Origin: JBHBQE01 sp041776485
Lineage (GTDB): Bacteria; Bacillota; Clostridia; Lachnospirales; Lachnospiraceae
Direction: 5' to 3'
Assembly (NCBI GenBank): GCA_041776485.1
Contig: JBHBQE010000002.1
Span: 140,497 to 204,496 of the forward strand
Length of the DNA stretch: 64,000 nucleotides
Part shown: one piece after another, positions 8,245-16,204 of the stretch
Layout of the letters: each line of letters opens with the position of its first letter
Position numbering within the stretch: position 1 is the first letter of the stretch
Program-made: the position numbers and the translations under genes
The notes under the pieces: generated by a model
The model's database searches: none
What the model saw: the letters and a program-made list of their open reading frames with translations, nothing else
Told to the model about the DNA's origin: nothing

Positions 8245-8745
8245 GTGGGAATTCCATTAAATATAGACTGGCAGCAGATTCTTTTACACTTGTTTAATTT
8301 TGCGATTCTAGCCGGAGTATTATATCTTCTTTTATATAAACCGATACAGGATTTTATTGATAAAAGAAAGTCCTATTATGAAAAGGAGCAAAATGAAGCT
8401 TTAAAGCTAAGGGAAGAGGCTTTAGCTCTAAAGGAGGAGTACAGGGAAAAGCTGGACTCCTTGGAGGGACAGATAGAGAAAATGAGGGAGGATGCCGAGC
8501 ATGAAATCGGATTAATGCGTGCTCAGCAACTTAAACAAGCCCATAACGAGGCAGAGTTAATTCTTGAACGTGCCAAGGCTGTTGCGAAAAATGAGCACGA
8601 CCAGATGATTAAAAAATATTCTGCAGAAATAAAAGATATGGCTGTATCTGCAGCCGAAAGGGCTATGCTTAAATCCCAGGGAGATCCCTATGAGGAGTTT
8701 TTGCATTTAGCTGAAAGGAGCTTGTATAGTGAGCATACAGACTGA
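8245..8745 (+). CDS. atpF: F-type ATP synthase subunit b
   Basis: Peripheral-stalk subunit b (166 aa): one N-terminal membrane helix (FNFAILAGVLYLLLYKPI) followed by a long charged coiled coil from KRKSYYEKEQNEALKL to the C terminus. The KPIQDFIDKRK junction right after the membrane helix is typical of b subunits. A GTG at 8245 with AAAGGAAG upstream (8232-8239) is the likely start, since the open frame upstream reads back into atpE. It overlaps the next gene, whose GTG start lies 17 bases inside its end. Normally atpH would follow; here the delta domain is fused to alpha instead. Confidence 0.92.
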   Translation: MGIPLNIDWQQILLHLFNFAILAGVLYLLLYKPIQDFIDKRKSYYEKEQNEALKLREEALALKEEYREKLDSLEGQIEKMREDAEHEIGLMRAQQLKQAHNEAELILERAKAVAKNEHDQMIKKYSAEIKDMAVSAAERAMLKSQGDPYEEFLHLAERSLYSEHTD

Positions 8746-10483
8746 CAGTATAGCAATACTTGAATGTGATGTTTCACCTAAGCAGGAGAATATAGATAAG
8801 CTGACTGTGTTTTTGCAGGAAAAGTATGGTAAGAAATTTATCATACAATGGGAGCATAATCCAGAGATAACAGACGGTTTTCTTCTGCATGCGGAAAATG
8901 ATATATATGACTGGAGCGTAGAAGGTAGAATTCGTCAGTTTAAGGAGAAAATAGAGAAACTTCGCGGTGATAAAGAAGATATTGTTCCTTTAATCCACGA
9001 GACTGTACAGGAGTGGTCCCCTCAAATCAAACCGGAGGAATTGGGCAAGGTACTTACGGTAGGGGATGAAATCGCTACAGTTTCAGGTCTTGAAAATGTC
9101 CAGTATGGAGAGATTTTAATATTTACCTCAGGTATCAAAGGTATGGTACAGAATTTAAAAAGGGATAGTATTGGGTGTATTCTCTTTGGTTCCGGTGAGG
9201 AAATTTCAGAGGGTGACAGAGTAAGACGCACCGGCAAAAGAGCCGGTGTGCCTGTTGGAGAGGCATTTTTAGGGAGAGTAATAGATGCCTTGGGAAATCC
9301 CGTTGATGGTAAAGGTGACATTAAATCTGTGTCATACCGTCCCATTGAAATGCCTGCTCCCGGAATTGTGGATAGGCAGCCTGTGGACAGTCCCATGGAA
9401 ACTGGAATTTTAGTGATAGACTCTATGTTCCCCATAGGCAGGGGGCAAAGAGAGCTTATAATTGGTGACAGACAGACGGGAAAAACAGCCATAGCCATTG
9501 ATACAATTATCAATCAAAAGGGTAAAAATGTAGTTTGCATTTATGTGGCAATAGGACAGAAGTCAAGCTCTGTAGTGCAAATTACAGAGACTCTGAGAAA
9601 GCACGAGGCATTGGAATATACTATTGTAGTAAATGCCTCAGCCTCTGATTCCGCTACATTACAGTATATAGCACCATATTCCGGATGTGCCCTTGGAGAA
9701 TATTTTATGAATTTAGGCAGAGATGTGCTTATAGTTTATGATGATCTGTCTAAGCATGCTATAGCTTATAGGGCTACAAGCCTGCTTTTAGAGCGTTCAC
9801 CGGGACGTGAAGCATATCCGGGAGACGTATTTTATCTTCATTCAAGACTTTTAGAAAGATCCGCCCATTTATCAGATGAATTGGGCGGCGGATCCCTTAC
9901 CGCCTTGCCAATTGTTGAAACTCAGGCGGGAGATGTTTCAGCTTATATTCCAACCAATATTATTTCTATTACAGATGGTCAGATTTTTCTGGAGAGTGAA
10001 TTATTTTTCTCCGGTCAAAGACCTGGTGTAAATATTGGTATATCTGTATCCCGCGTGGGAGGTGACGCTCAAACCAGAGCTATGAAGAGGGCGGCAGGAT
10101 CCCTTAGGCTGGATTTGGCTCAATACCGGGAAATGGAGGTGTTTACCCAATTTTCCGGAGAGTTAGACGAAAGCTCAAAACAGCAGCTAAGTTACGGGCA
10201 TAACCTTATGCAGCTGCTTAGACAGGAACAGTATAAGCCCATGAGCCAGCACAGTCAGGTGGCAATACTGGTGGCAGGTCTTAACCATATTTTTGAGAAT
10301 TTTGAGGATGAACAAATTCAACCTATGTTAAAGGCTTACAGAACATACATTGAAAGAAAAATATGGCCAATATGCAGTAAAATAGATTTAGGAGAGCCAT
10401 TACTGGATGGAGATTATAATATAATCCTTGATACGGCAAAAAAATTCGTACAGGAATATAAAGAAAGACAGGGGGATAAGTAG
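8729..10483 (+). CDS. atpA: F-type ATP synthase subunit alpha fused to a delta-subunit C-terminal domain
   Basis: A 584-aa protein; ordinary alpha is about 500. Residues ~77-584 are a full alpha subunit: beta-barrel start GKVLTVGDEIATVSGL, P-loop GDRQTGKTAIA near residue 247, VIVYDDLSKHAIAYR and LLLERSPGREAYPGDVFYLHS (in part). Residues ~1-75 match the C-terminal domain of delta/OSCP: VSPKQENIDKLTVFLQEKYG then EITDGFLLHAENDIYDWSVE and GRIRQFKEKI, corresponding to the family pattern GG-V-R-GD-VIDGSVRGRL. The delta N-terminal domain, which binds alpha, is missing, and no separate atpH exists between atpF and here. GTG start with AAGGAG (8714-8719) upstream. The frame is continuous, with no sign of a frameshift artefact. 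Confidence 0.93.
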   Translation: MSIQTDSIAILECDVSPKQENIDKLTVFLQEKYGKKFIIQWEHNPEITDGFLLHAENDIYDWSVEGRIRQFKEKIEKLRGDKEDIVPLIHETVQEWSPQIKPEELGKVLTVGDEIATVSGLENVQYGEILIFTSGIKGMVQNLKRDSIGCILFGSGEEISEGDRVRRTGKRAGVPVGEAFLGRVIDALGNPVDGKGDIKSVSYRPIEMPAPGIVDRQPVDSPMETGILVIDSMFPIGRGQRELIIGDRQTGKTAIAIDTIINQKGKNVVCIYVAIGQKSSSVVQITETLRKHEALEYTIVVNASASDSATLQYIAPYSGCALGEYFMNLGRDVLIVYDDLSKHAIAYRATSLLLERSPGREAYPGDVFYLHSRLLERSAHLSDELGGGSLTALPIVETQAGDVSAYIPTNIISITDGQIFLESELFFSGQRPGVNIGISVSRVGGDAQTRAMKRAAGSLRLDLAQYREMEVFTQFSGELDESSKQQLSYGHNLMQLLRQEQYKPMSQHSQVAILVAGLNHIFENFEDEQIQPMLKAYRTYIERKIWPICSKIDLGEPLLDGDYNIILDTAKKFVQEYKERQGDK

Positions 10484-10488
10484 TAAAT

Positions 10489-11373
10489 ATGGGAAGTTCC
10501 TCTGCAATTAGAAGCCGGATATTAAGCATTAAAAAGACTCAGAAAATAACTAATGCTATGTATCTTATCGCTTCCACCAAACTTAATAAGGCAAAGGCTA
10601 ATCTGGAAAATACCAGGCCCTATTTTGATGAACTGAAAAGGGAAATTAAAAGAATTTTCCGTACAACCAATGATATTAGAAGCAGATTTTTCTATCCTGT
10701 GGATAAGGAGCCGGATGACTCTGATTCCACTTACGGAATATTGGTTATTACAGCGGATAAGGGGCTGGCAGGTCAGTATAACCAAAATGTAATTAGAAAA
10801 ACCCAGGTGTTATTAAATGAGCACGAGGATAATAAGCTTTTTGTGGTGGGGGACTATGGAAGAAGATATTATGAGCTACACAATATTCAAATGGAAATGA
10901 GTTTCCTATATACTGCACAAAATCCCACTCTGGAGCGGGCAAGAGAAATAACTGAAATAATGCTTCAGCAGTTTGAAGAAGGGGAAATAGATAAGATATT
11001 TGTTGTTTATACAGATATGAGTAAAACCTCTGTAATTACAACCAATTCCGTGAGACTATTGCCCTTTCATAGGAGCTTTTTCCATACACCGGAAAAGGAA
11101 AAAAAGGTAGAGGTACATTTTGAGTTAAGCCCTTCACCCCATGAAATTCTTGAGGGACTTATGAGAAGTTATCTGCATGGATTTGTTTATTCTGCCTTGA
11201 TTAACAGTTTTTGCAGTGAGCAAAAGGCACGGATGGAGGCAATGAACTCTGCTAATGAAAATGCAGAGGAACTGCTTTCCGATTTAAGTTTAATTTATAA
11301 TAGGGCAAGGCAGGCTGAAATAACTCAGGAAATTACAGAGATTTCTGCCGGAGCACTGGCTCAAAGAAGATAG
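10489..11373 (+). CDS. atpG: F-type ATP synthase subunit gamma
   Basis: Central rotary shaft of F1 (294 aa). The N-terminal helix IRSRILSIKKTQKITNAMYL and C-terminal helix ending ITQEITEISAGALAQRR are the two coiled-coil strands that penetrate the alpha-beta ring; SDKGL of the family appears as TADKGLAGQYNQNV in the Rossmann-like middle domain. Length is normal. The upstream GGGGGA (10471-10476) is 12 bases from the ATG, a rather long spacing, so translation may depend on coupling with atpA, which ends 5 bases earlier. Its order before atpD is standard. Confidence 0.94.
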   Translation: MGSSSAIRSRILSIKKTQKITNAMYLIASTKLNKAKANLENTRPYFDELKREIKRIFRTTNDIRSRFFYPVDKEPDDSDSTYGILVITADKGLAGQYNQNVIRKTQVLLNEHEDNKLFVVGDYGRRYYELHNIQMEMSFLYTAQNPTLERAREITEIMLQQFEEGEIDKIFVVYTDMSKTSVITTNSVRLLPFHRSFFHTPEKEKKVEVHFELSPSPHEILEGLMRSYLHGFVYSALINSFCSEQKARMEAMNSANENAEELLSDLSLIYNRARQAEITQEITEISAGALAQRR

Positions 11374-11394
11374 CAGGATATAAGGAGGAGACTT

Positions 11395-12801
11395 TTGAAA
11401 TACGGAGTGGTGGCACAGGTTTCAGGTCCTGTTGTGGATGTAGCATTTAATGATGATTACCTTCCTAAGATTAGAGAGGCTATGACTGTAGTAGTTGATG
11501 GCAAAAAGCTTACTATGGAGGTGGCTCAGCATATAGGTGAAGGTATGGTAAGGTGTATCATGCTTTCTGCCAGTGAAGGTATGGTAAGGGGTATGCAGGT
11601 AAGTGCTGAGGGGAATACTATAAGAGTACCTGTAGGCAGAGAAGTTCTTGGCAGAGTGTTTAATGTGCTGGGTGAGCCGATTGATGGGGAAGAGCCTGTT
11701 TCTGATAAATGTGAATGGAAGAGTATATATAGAAAGCCCCCTTCCTTTTCAGAACAGAAAACCGCCGAGGAAATTCTGGAAACAGGGATAAAGGTTATAG
11801 ATTTATTGGAGCCATATCCCAAAGGGGGCAAAATAGGTCTTTTTGGTGGTGCAGGTGTAGGCAAAACTGTGCTTATTCAAGAGCTTATTAGAAATATTGC
11901 CACTGAGCATAATGGCTTTTCTGTTTTTACAGGAGTAGGAGAAAGAAGCAGAGAAGGCAACGATTTGTGGCGGGAAATGCAGGGAAGCGGAGTTATAGAT
12001 AAGACTGCCCTTGTGTTCGGACAAATGAATGAGTCACCGGGGGTTCGTATGAAAGTGGCATTATCCGGTCTTACCATGGCTGAGCATTTCCGTGACAAGG
12101 AAGGACAGGATGTATTATTTTTTGTAGATAATATATTTAGATTTATACAGGCAGGTAGCGAGGTATCCACATTACTGGGACGAATGCCCTCGGCAGTGGG
12201 TTATCAGCCTACCCTTGCCAATGAAATGGGAGAGATGCAGGAGAGGATTACCTCCACATTAGACGGTTCAGTAACTTCGGTACAGGCAGTATATGTACCT
12301 GCCGACGATTTGACAGATCCGGCGCCTGCCACAACCTTTACCCATTTAGATGCTACCACTGTATTAAGCAGAAATATTGCTGAACAGGGTATATATCCTG
12401 CAGTTGATCCGTTAGAGTCAACCTCAAGACTGTTAGAGCCTGCAAAGGTGGGAGAGGAGCATTGCAGAATAGCCAGAAAGGTGCAGGAAATCCTGGAAAA
12501 ATATAGAGAATTACAGGATATTATCGCAATACTTGGTATTGATGAACTAAGTGAAATAGATAAGATAACAGTTGCAAGGGCGAGACGAATTACAAGGTTT
12601 CTTTCTCAGCCTTTCCATGTTGCGGAAAAGTTTTCAAATGTTCCCGGAGTATATGTGCCGCTTACTGAAACTCTAAGAGGGTTTGATGCGATAATAAGCG
12701 GTAAAATGGACGAATATCCGGAAATGGCATTTTACAATGTGGGAGCAATAGATGATGTTATTGCTAAAACAGAGAAGATTAGAAACGGTAGCAAGTTATG
12801 A
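11395..12801 (+). CDS. atpD: F-type ATP synthase subunit beta
   Basis: Catalytic subunit of F1 (468 aa). Seen: P-loop GLFGGAGVGKTVLIQE, catalytic glutamate region GVGERSREGNDLWRE, DELSEED-type segment here as LGIDELSEIDKITVARAR, and the adenine-pocket region near VYVPADDLTDPAPATTF. It starts with TTG at 11395 behind a strong AAGGAGGAG (11382-11390); no closer ATG fits the conserved start, which begins KYGVVAQVSGPVVDV. Its stop overlaps the atpC start as ATGA. Nothing in the sequence suggests loss of activity. Confidence 0.96.
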   Translation: MKYGVVAQVSGPVVDVAFNDDYLPKIREAMTVVVDGKKLTMEVAQHIGEGMVRCIMLSASEGMVRGMQVSAEGNTIRVPVGREVLGRVFNVLGEPIDGEEPVSDKCEWKSIYRKPPSFSEQKTAEEILETGIKVIDLLEPYPKGGKIGLFGGAGVGKTVLIQELIRNIATEHNGFSVFTGVGERSREGNDLWREMQGSGVIDKTALVFGQMNESPGVRMKVALSGLTMAEHFRDKEGQDVLFFVDNIFRFIQAGSEVSTLLGRMPSAVGYQPTLANEMGEMQERITSTLDGSVTSVQAVYVPADDLTDPAPATTFTHLDATTVLSRNIAEQGIYPAVDPLESTSRLLEPAKVGEEHCRIARKVQEILEKYRELQDIIAILGIDELSEIDKITVARARRITRFLSQPFHVAEKFSNVPGVYVPLTETLRGFDAIISGKMDEYPEMAFYNVGAIDDVIAKTEKIRNGSKL

Positions 12802-13208
12802 CATCATTTAATGTAAAAATCCTTTCTCCAGACCATGTATTTTATGAGGGTGAATGCCTTTCTCTGTCAATACCCACTCCAGACGGTATGTATGGGATAC
12901 TGGCTCATCATTCCAATACAATTACTGCAATTGTACCGGGGATAATGAATTATACTATACCGGGGCAGGAGAAAAAGGAGGCGTCGGTTTCCATTGGCAT
13001 GGTAAAAATAGAGCAGGGGGAAGTGCTTATTTTAGTGGATACTATTGAACGTCCAGAGGATATTGATCTTAATCTTGCAAGAAAGCAGGAGGCAGAGTCT
13101 AAGGAGGCTATGCTTCAAAAACATACCCGTTGGCAGTACAATACCGCTCAGGCTACTCTTGCAAGAGTTATGACGAGAATAAATCTAAACAGCCGATATA
13201 TGAAGTAA
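12798..13208 (+). CDS. atpC: F-type ATP synthase subunit epsilon
   Basis: Epsilon subunit (136 aa) that couples gamma to the c-ring and can inhibit ATP hydrolysis. N-terminal beta sandwich is recognisable from FNVKILSPDHVFYEGECLSL and PDGMYGILAHHSNTITAI; the C-terminal helical hairpin (ARKQEAESKEAMLQKH and the following ALARVMTRINL-like stretch) is present, so the inhibitory helices are complete. It overlaps atpD by four bases and ends the ATP synthase operon. The next gene begins 29 bases later. Confidence 0.93.
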   Translation: MTSFNVKILSPDHVFYEGECLSLSIPTPDGMYGILAHHSNTITAIVPGIMNYTIPGQEKKEASVSIGMVKIEQGEVLILVDTIERPEDIDLNLARKQEAESKEAMLQKHTRWQYNTAQATLARVMTRINLNSRYMK

Positions 13209-13237
13209 TATATAGTCTAAATAAATTCAGAAATATT

Positions 13238-14935
13238 ATGGAACATACATACGATAAAAAAAGAATTATACTTATACTTATGGCAACTATGTTAATTATA
13301 TTGGGCATAGTGTATTTCATAGAAAAGGGGGCATCTAAATACAGTAAAAGTCTGGTTGAACTGGAGGGGAACTGGACTATTTATCTTAACAATGAAAAAA
13401 TCCGTTATTATACTGAGGGTCCTATTTGCAATTTTACCTTTCCCGGTACCAAGCGTGGTGATATTATTGAACTTGCCAGACCCTTGGAGAATTATGATTT
13501 GAATAATAAAAGCCTTTCTTTTTATACCTGGCATTCTGCAGTTTCTGTATATCTGGATAATGAATTAATTTACGAAAACGGCAAAGAGGAACTTAAGAGA
13601 AATCAACTGATTGGGAATGTCCACCATTATATAAAGCTTAAGGATGAAAATATTGATGGCAAGACTTTAAGACTGGCTTTCTATATTGCAGAAGATAATG
13701 CAATGGACAGATTAACAGGAATCGTATTATACGACAGTACGGATATATCGGTAATCTGGCATGAACGCTCTATTTCCTTGTTTACAGTGTCTCTTTTTAT
13801 GCTGGGAGCAGCTATAAGTGTTATAATATTCCTTATAGCAATTATGTTTTTGGATGAATTTAATCTAAAGGGAGTAATTCTGTCTTTAAGCTATATAGCG
13901 GTAAGCTTGTATTCTATATGCGTGGCAAGGTGCATGGAAATATTCATATTTAGTCCCAAAGCTTACAATACTATGGAATATTTAATTTTGACATTTATTC
14001 CGGTGTTTGGAGTAGGCTTTATGCTAGTGCACGCATTAAGGCTTAAATCTAAAATTGATAAGTGGATTTATATTATCTCTCTTTGTGGAAATATTTTATA
14101 TGCTGCTATTGCTTTTATTTTGAATGAACTGAACATAGTTCGTTATCCTCAAATTCTTAATATTTTTTATGTGATTTCAACTATTTCTATTATTTCGGGT
14201 GTTAGAGTGCTAAGCTACTATAAAAACGTAGAGCATATGGAATTTTACAGGTATGCTTTTTATTGCCTTGGCGTAGGTTCTTTTTTGAGTATAGGGGTCC
14301 TTAAATTATTATATGTGGAAGCCCTTAATCAAATATTTGAGGTATGGAGATGGTATATGTATGTCATGCCGATAGGTTTTCTTATTTCTCTGTTATTTTT
14401 ATCTGGCGGATTTATTGTTGAGATGAAGGGTGTTCTTGCTAAATCTGCATATGCAAAAACCTATGAGAAACTCTCCTATATTGACAGCTTAACGGAGCTT
14501 GGCAATAGAAGAGCTTTTGAGAGGGAAATGGATAGGCTTACAGATATGAAGAATTTTATGATTTTAAGCTTTGACATTAATAAATTAAAATATATCAATG
14601 ATAATTATGGTCACAGCATGGGGGATGAATTGATAAAGACCTTTGCAAATATTATGGAAAAAGTTGCAATACCAAATTCCAAACTATACCGAACCGGAGG
14701 TGACGAGTTTGTTTCTGTGGTTTATGGGGCAGATGAAAATAGTTATCGGGATTATGTTGAAAATATGAATAAAGCAATATTTGAAATTGAAAATATTGTA
14801 TTGCGTGAAAATATGGAATTTTCTGCAGGATGCGCCACATCTTTAGAGGCAAAAGAGCCTAAGGATGTTTTTGAATTAAGTGATAGCAGAATGTATGCGG
14901 CAAAGAAAAAACGCTATGAGGAAAATGAGATTTAG
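13238..14935 (+). CDS. Membrane diguanylate cyclase (extracellular jelly-roll domain, 7TM region, GGDEF)
   Basis: Probable c-di-GMP synthase, 565 aa. Residues ~15-30 are a membrane helix; ~35-185 form an outside beta-sandwich (LEGNWTIYLNNEKI, LSFYTWHSAVSVYLDNELIY) of the galactose-binding/7TMR-DISM extracellular type; then about seven hydrophobic helices; then a GGDEF domain starting DSLTELGNRRAFERE with the active site RTGGDEF near residue 487. The RxxD product-inhibition site five residues upstream is absent (IPNS instead). ATG 13238 is chosen although no good ribosome-binding site is seen; the open frame runs back into atpC, which cannot be the start of this fold. The ligand sensed outside is unknown. 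It lies 29 bases after atpC, perhaps cotranscribed. Confidence 0.85.
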   Translation: MEHTYDKKRIILILMATMLIILGIVYFIEKGASKYSKSLVELEGNWTIYLNNEKIRYYTEGPICNFTFPGTKRGDIIELARPLENYDLNNKSLSFYTWHSAVSVYLDNELIYENGKEELKRNQLIGNVHHYIKLKDENIDGKTLRLAFYIAEDNAMDRLTGIVLYDSTDISVIWHERSISLFTVSLFMLGAAISVIIFLIAIMFLDEFNLKGVILSLSYIAVSLYSICVARCMEIFIFSPKAYNTMEYLILTFIPVFGVGFMLVHALRLKSKIDKWIYIISLCGNILYAAIAFILNELNIVRYPQILNIFYVISTISIISGVRVLSYYKNVEHMEFYRYAFYCLGVGSFLSIGVLKLLYVEALNQIFEVWRWYMYVMPIGFLISLLFLSGGFIVEMKGVLAKSAYAKTYEKLSYIDSLTELGNRRAFEREMDRLTDMKNFMILSFDINKLKYINDNYGHSMGDELIKTFANIMEKVAIPNSKLYRTGGDEFVSVVYGADENSYRDYVENMNKAIFEIENIVLRENMEFSAGCATSLEAKEPKDVFELSDSRMYAAKKKRYEENEI

Positions 14936-14986
14936 GCTATTGACGCGCTAGTACGGATAGTGTAAAATATTCTGCGTGCATGAATT

Positions 14987-15070
14987 GCGGAGGTGTCGGA
15001 ATTGGCAGACGAGCAAGACTAAGGATCTTGTGTGAGCAATCACGTGTGGGTTCAAGTCCCATTCTCCGCA
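14987..15070 (+). tRNA. tRNA-Leu, anticodon AAG
   Basis: 84-base class II tRNA. Acceptor GCGGAGG pairs with TCTCCGC (one G-U), D arm TCG/CGA with AATTGGCAGA loop, anticodon stem CAAGA/TCTTG with loop CTAAGGA giving anticodon AAG, long variable arm GTGA-GCAA-TCAC, T arm GTGGG-TTCAAGT-CCCAT, discriminator A. CCA is not encoded. AAG would need A34-to-inosine editing or wobble to read CUC as well as CUU. A factor-independent terminator follows 42 bases downstream. Confidence 0.95.
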
Positions 15071-15112
15071 TTTTTACTATGTTTCGGGGTATTGATTTTA
15101 CAGGAATGCAGG

Positions 15113-15138
15113 GAGGTTGAGAAATCAATCTCTTTTTT
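15113..15138 (+). terminator. Rho-independent terminator after tRNA-Leu
   Basis: GAGGTTGA (15113-15120), GAAA tetraloop, TCAATCTC (15125-15132), then six Ts. Eight pairs including one G-T wobble. It ends the tRNA transcript and separates it from the LytTR regulator gene; 15139-15269 otherwise holds only a small palindrome, GCTCTTTAGAGC. Confidence 0.85.
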
Positions 15139-15269
15139 GATATATATATCTAAAATTATAGTTTAGTTATGCGTAATATCTGAGTTTGGTTAAGCTCTTT
15201 AGAGCTAAGGATATTTGCCGATCATAAGGTCAACAGAGAAAATTAAAGTGCAGTGCGAAAATTTAATTT

Positions 15270-16010
15270 ATGAATATTGCAATATTTGAAGATACAAAGG
15301 AAGATTTTAACATAATATCCGGTCTTTTAGACTCCTATAAGAAAAAAGAAAATATTATGATTAATATTTCCTATTTTCCTAATACCGAGGAGCTTTTGGC
15401 AGATTATGATCAGGGGAAATATGATGCCGTATTTTTGGATGTTTATGATGGTGACAGTTCCTGTGGTGTGGAGGCCGCCAAAAAAATTAGAGTGGCGGAC
15501 GAGGATGTAAAGCTTATTTTTACCACCACCAGTCAGGATTTTCTGCTGGATGCCTTTGAACTTTGGGCAACCCATTATTTAATAAAACCCTTAAATGAAG
15601 AAAAAATATGGGACGCAATGAATCGGCTATTGCAGGTTTGCGAGAATAATGAAAAGATGGTTTCTTTTCCTAATGGGAAAGATAAGGAGATAAATATCTA
15701 TGAGAAGGATATCTATTATATAGAAACAGTAAGAAACGGTATATCAATTCATTTGAAAAATGAGGAATTATTTTGCAGATATCCTATCTCTAAGGCTGAG
15801 GCTTCACTGGACAGCAAAATATTTCTTCGATGTCATCAATCCTATCTGGTTAATCTTGAAAAAATAGATTCTATAGATGAAAAACAATTTCTGCTGTCAA
15901 ACGGTGAAGTTTGCATGATTCGCCAAAGGGAGCTTGCAAGAATTAAGCAAAAATATTTTGATTTTGTTTTTGACAGAATTCGGGAGAGACAAAGAGAAAA
16001 TCCCTTTTAA
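15270..16010 (+). CDS. LytTR-family response regulator (AgrA-like)
   Basis: Two-domain regulator, 246 aa. Residues ~1-125 are a receiver with acidic pocket FEDTKED, phosphoacceptor Asp in DAVFLDVYDGD, and the conserved Lys in HYLIKPLNEEKI. Residues ~140-240 are a LytTR DNA-binding domain: DIYYIETVRNGISIHL, the RCHQSYLVNLEKID core and the C-terminal RIKQKYFDFVF. No histidine kinase is next to it, so its kinase is elsewhere or absent. The gene directly downstream encodes a large surface protein, and the space between contains a pair of 14-bp direct repeats that fit a LytTR target. The ATG lacks a clear ribosome-binding site. Confidence 0.9.
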   Translation: MNIAIFEDTKEDFNIISGLLDSYKKKENIMINISYFPNTEELLADYDQGKYDAVFLDVYDGDSSCGVEAAKKIRVADEDVKLIFTTTSQDFLLDAFELWATHYLIKPLNEEKIWDAMNRLLQVCENNEKMVSFPNGKDKEINIYEKDIYYIETVRNGISIHLKNEELFCRYPISKAEASLDSKIFLRCHQSYLVNLEKIDSIDEKQFLLSNGEVCMIRQRELARIKQKYFDFVFDRIRERQRENPF

Positions 16011-16022
16011 TGCCCCTTTAAC

Positions 16023-16056
16023 GTCAATTAGCACAAATATTTGTCGATCAGCACAA
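16023..16056 (+). promoter_or_regulatory. Tandem direct repeat, possible LytTR operator
   Basis: GTCAATTAGCACAA (16023-16036) and GTCGATCAGCACAA (16043-16056) differ at two positions and repeat every 20 bases, about two helical turns. LytTR regulators usually bind paired direct repeats about two turns apart, and these lie right upstream of a -35-like element. Binding by the adjacent regulator is inference. Confidence 0.55.
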
Positions 16057-16061
16057 TAGTA

Positions 16062-16089
16062 TTGCGCAAAAAATTTTTTGTGCTATCTT
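16062..16089 (+). promoter_or_regulatory. Candidate promoter of the large surface protein gene
   Basis: TTGCGC (16062-16067), 16-base spacer, TATCTT (16084-16089). Both boxes are weak, which suits a promoter that needs an activator bound to the direct repeats ending 5 bases upstream. Confidence 0.4.
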
Positions 16090-16204
16090 ATGCTGAGTGG
16101 ATTTATAAAGTGCTTAGAAGTATAGAAGTTTCCATAGGTTATAAGTTCATTTGTGAATGTAAGGGATATATGTTACTAAAGTGGAGAGTTCGGGAGGATT
16201 GATG

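Noticed and set aside
6979..13208. N-ATPase (Na+-type F-ATPase lacking delta, atpDCQRBEFAG)
   Set aside because: Gene order B-E-F-A-G-D-C is the standard one, no atpQ or atpR is present, and delta is partly kept as a fusion.
14937..15128. 63-codon minus-strand open frame over tRNA-Leu
   Set aside because: Lies across the tRNA and its terminator; not a protein gene.
16181..16204. GTG start at 16181 for the surface protein
   Set aside because: It lies upstream of the ribosome-binding site that serves ATG 16205 and would add residues ahead of a good signal peptide.
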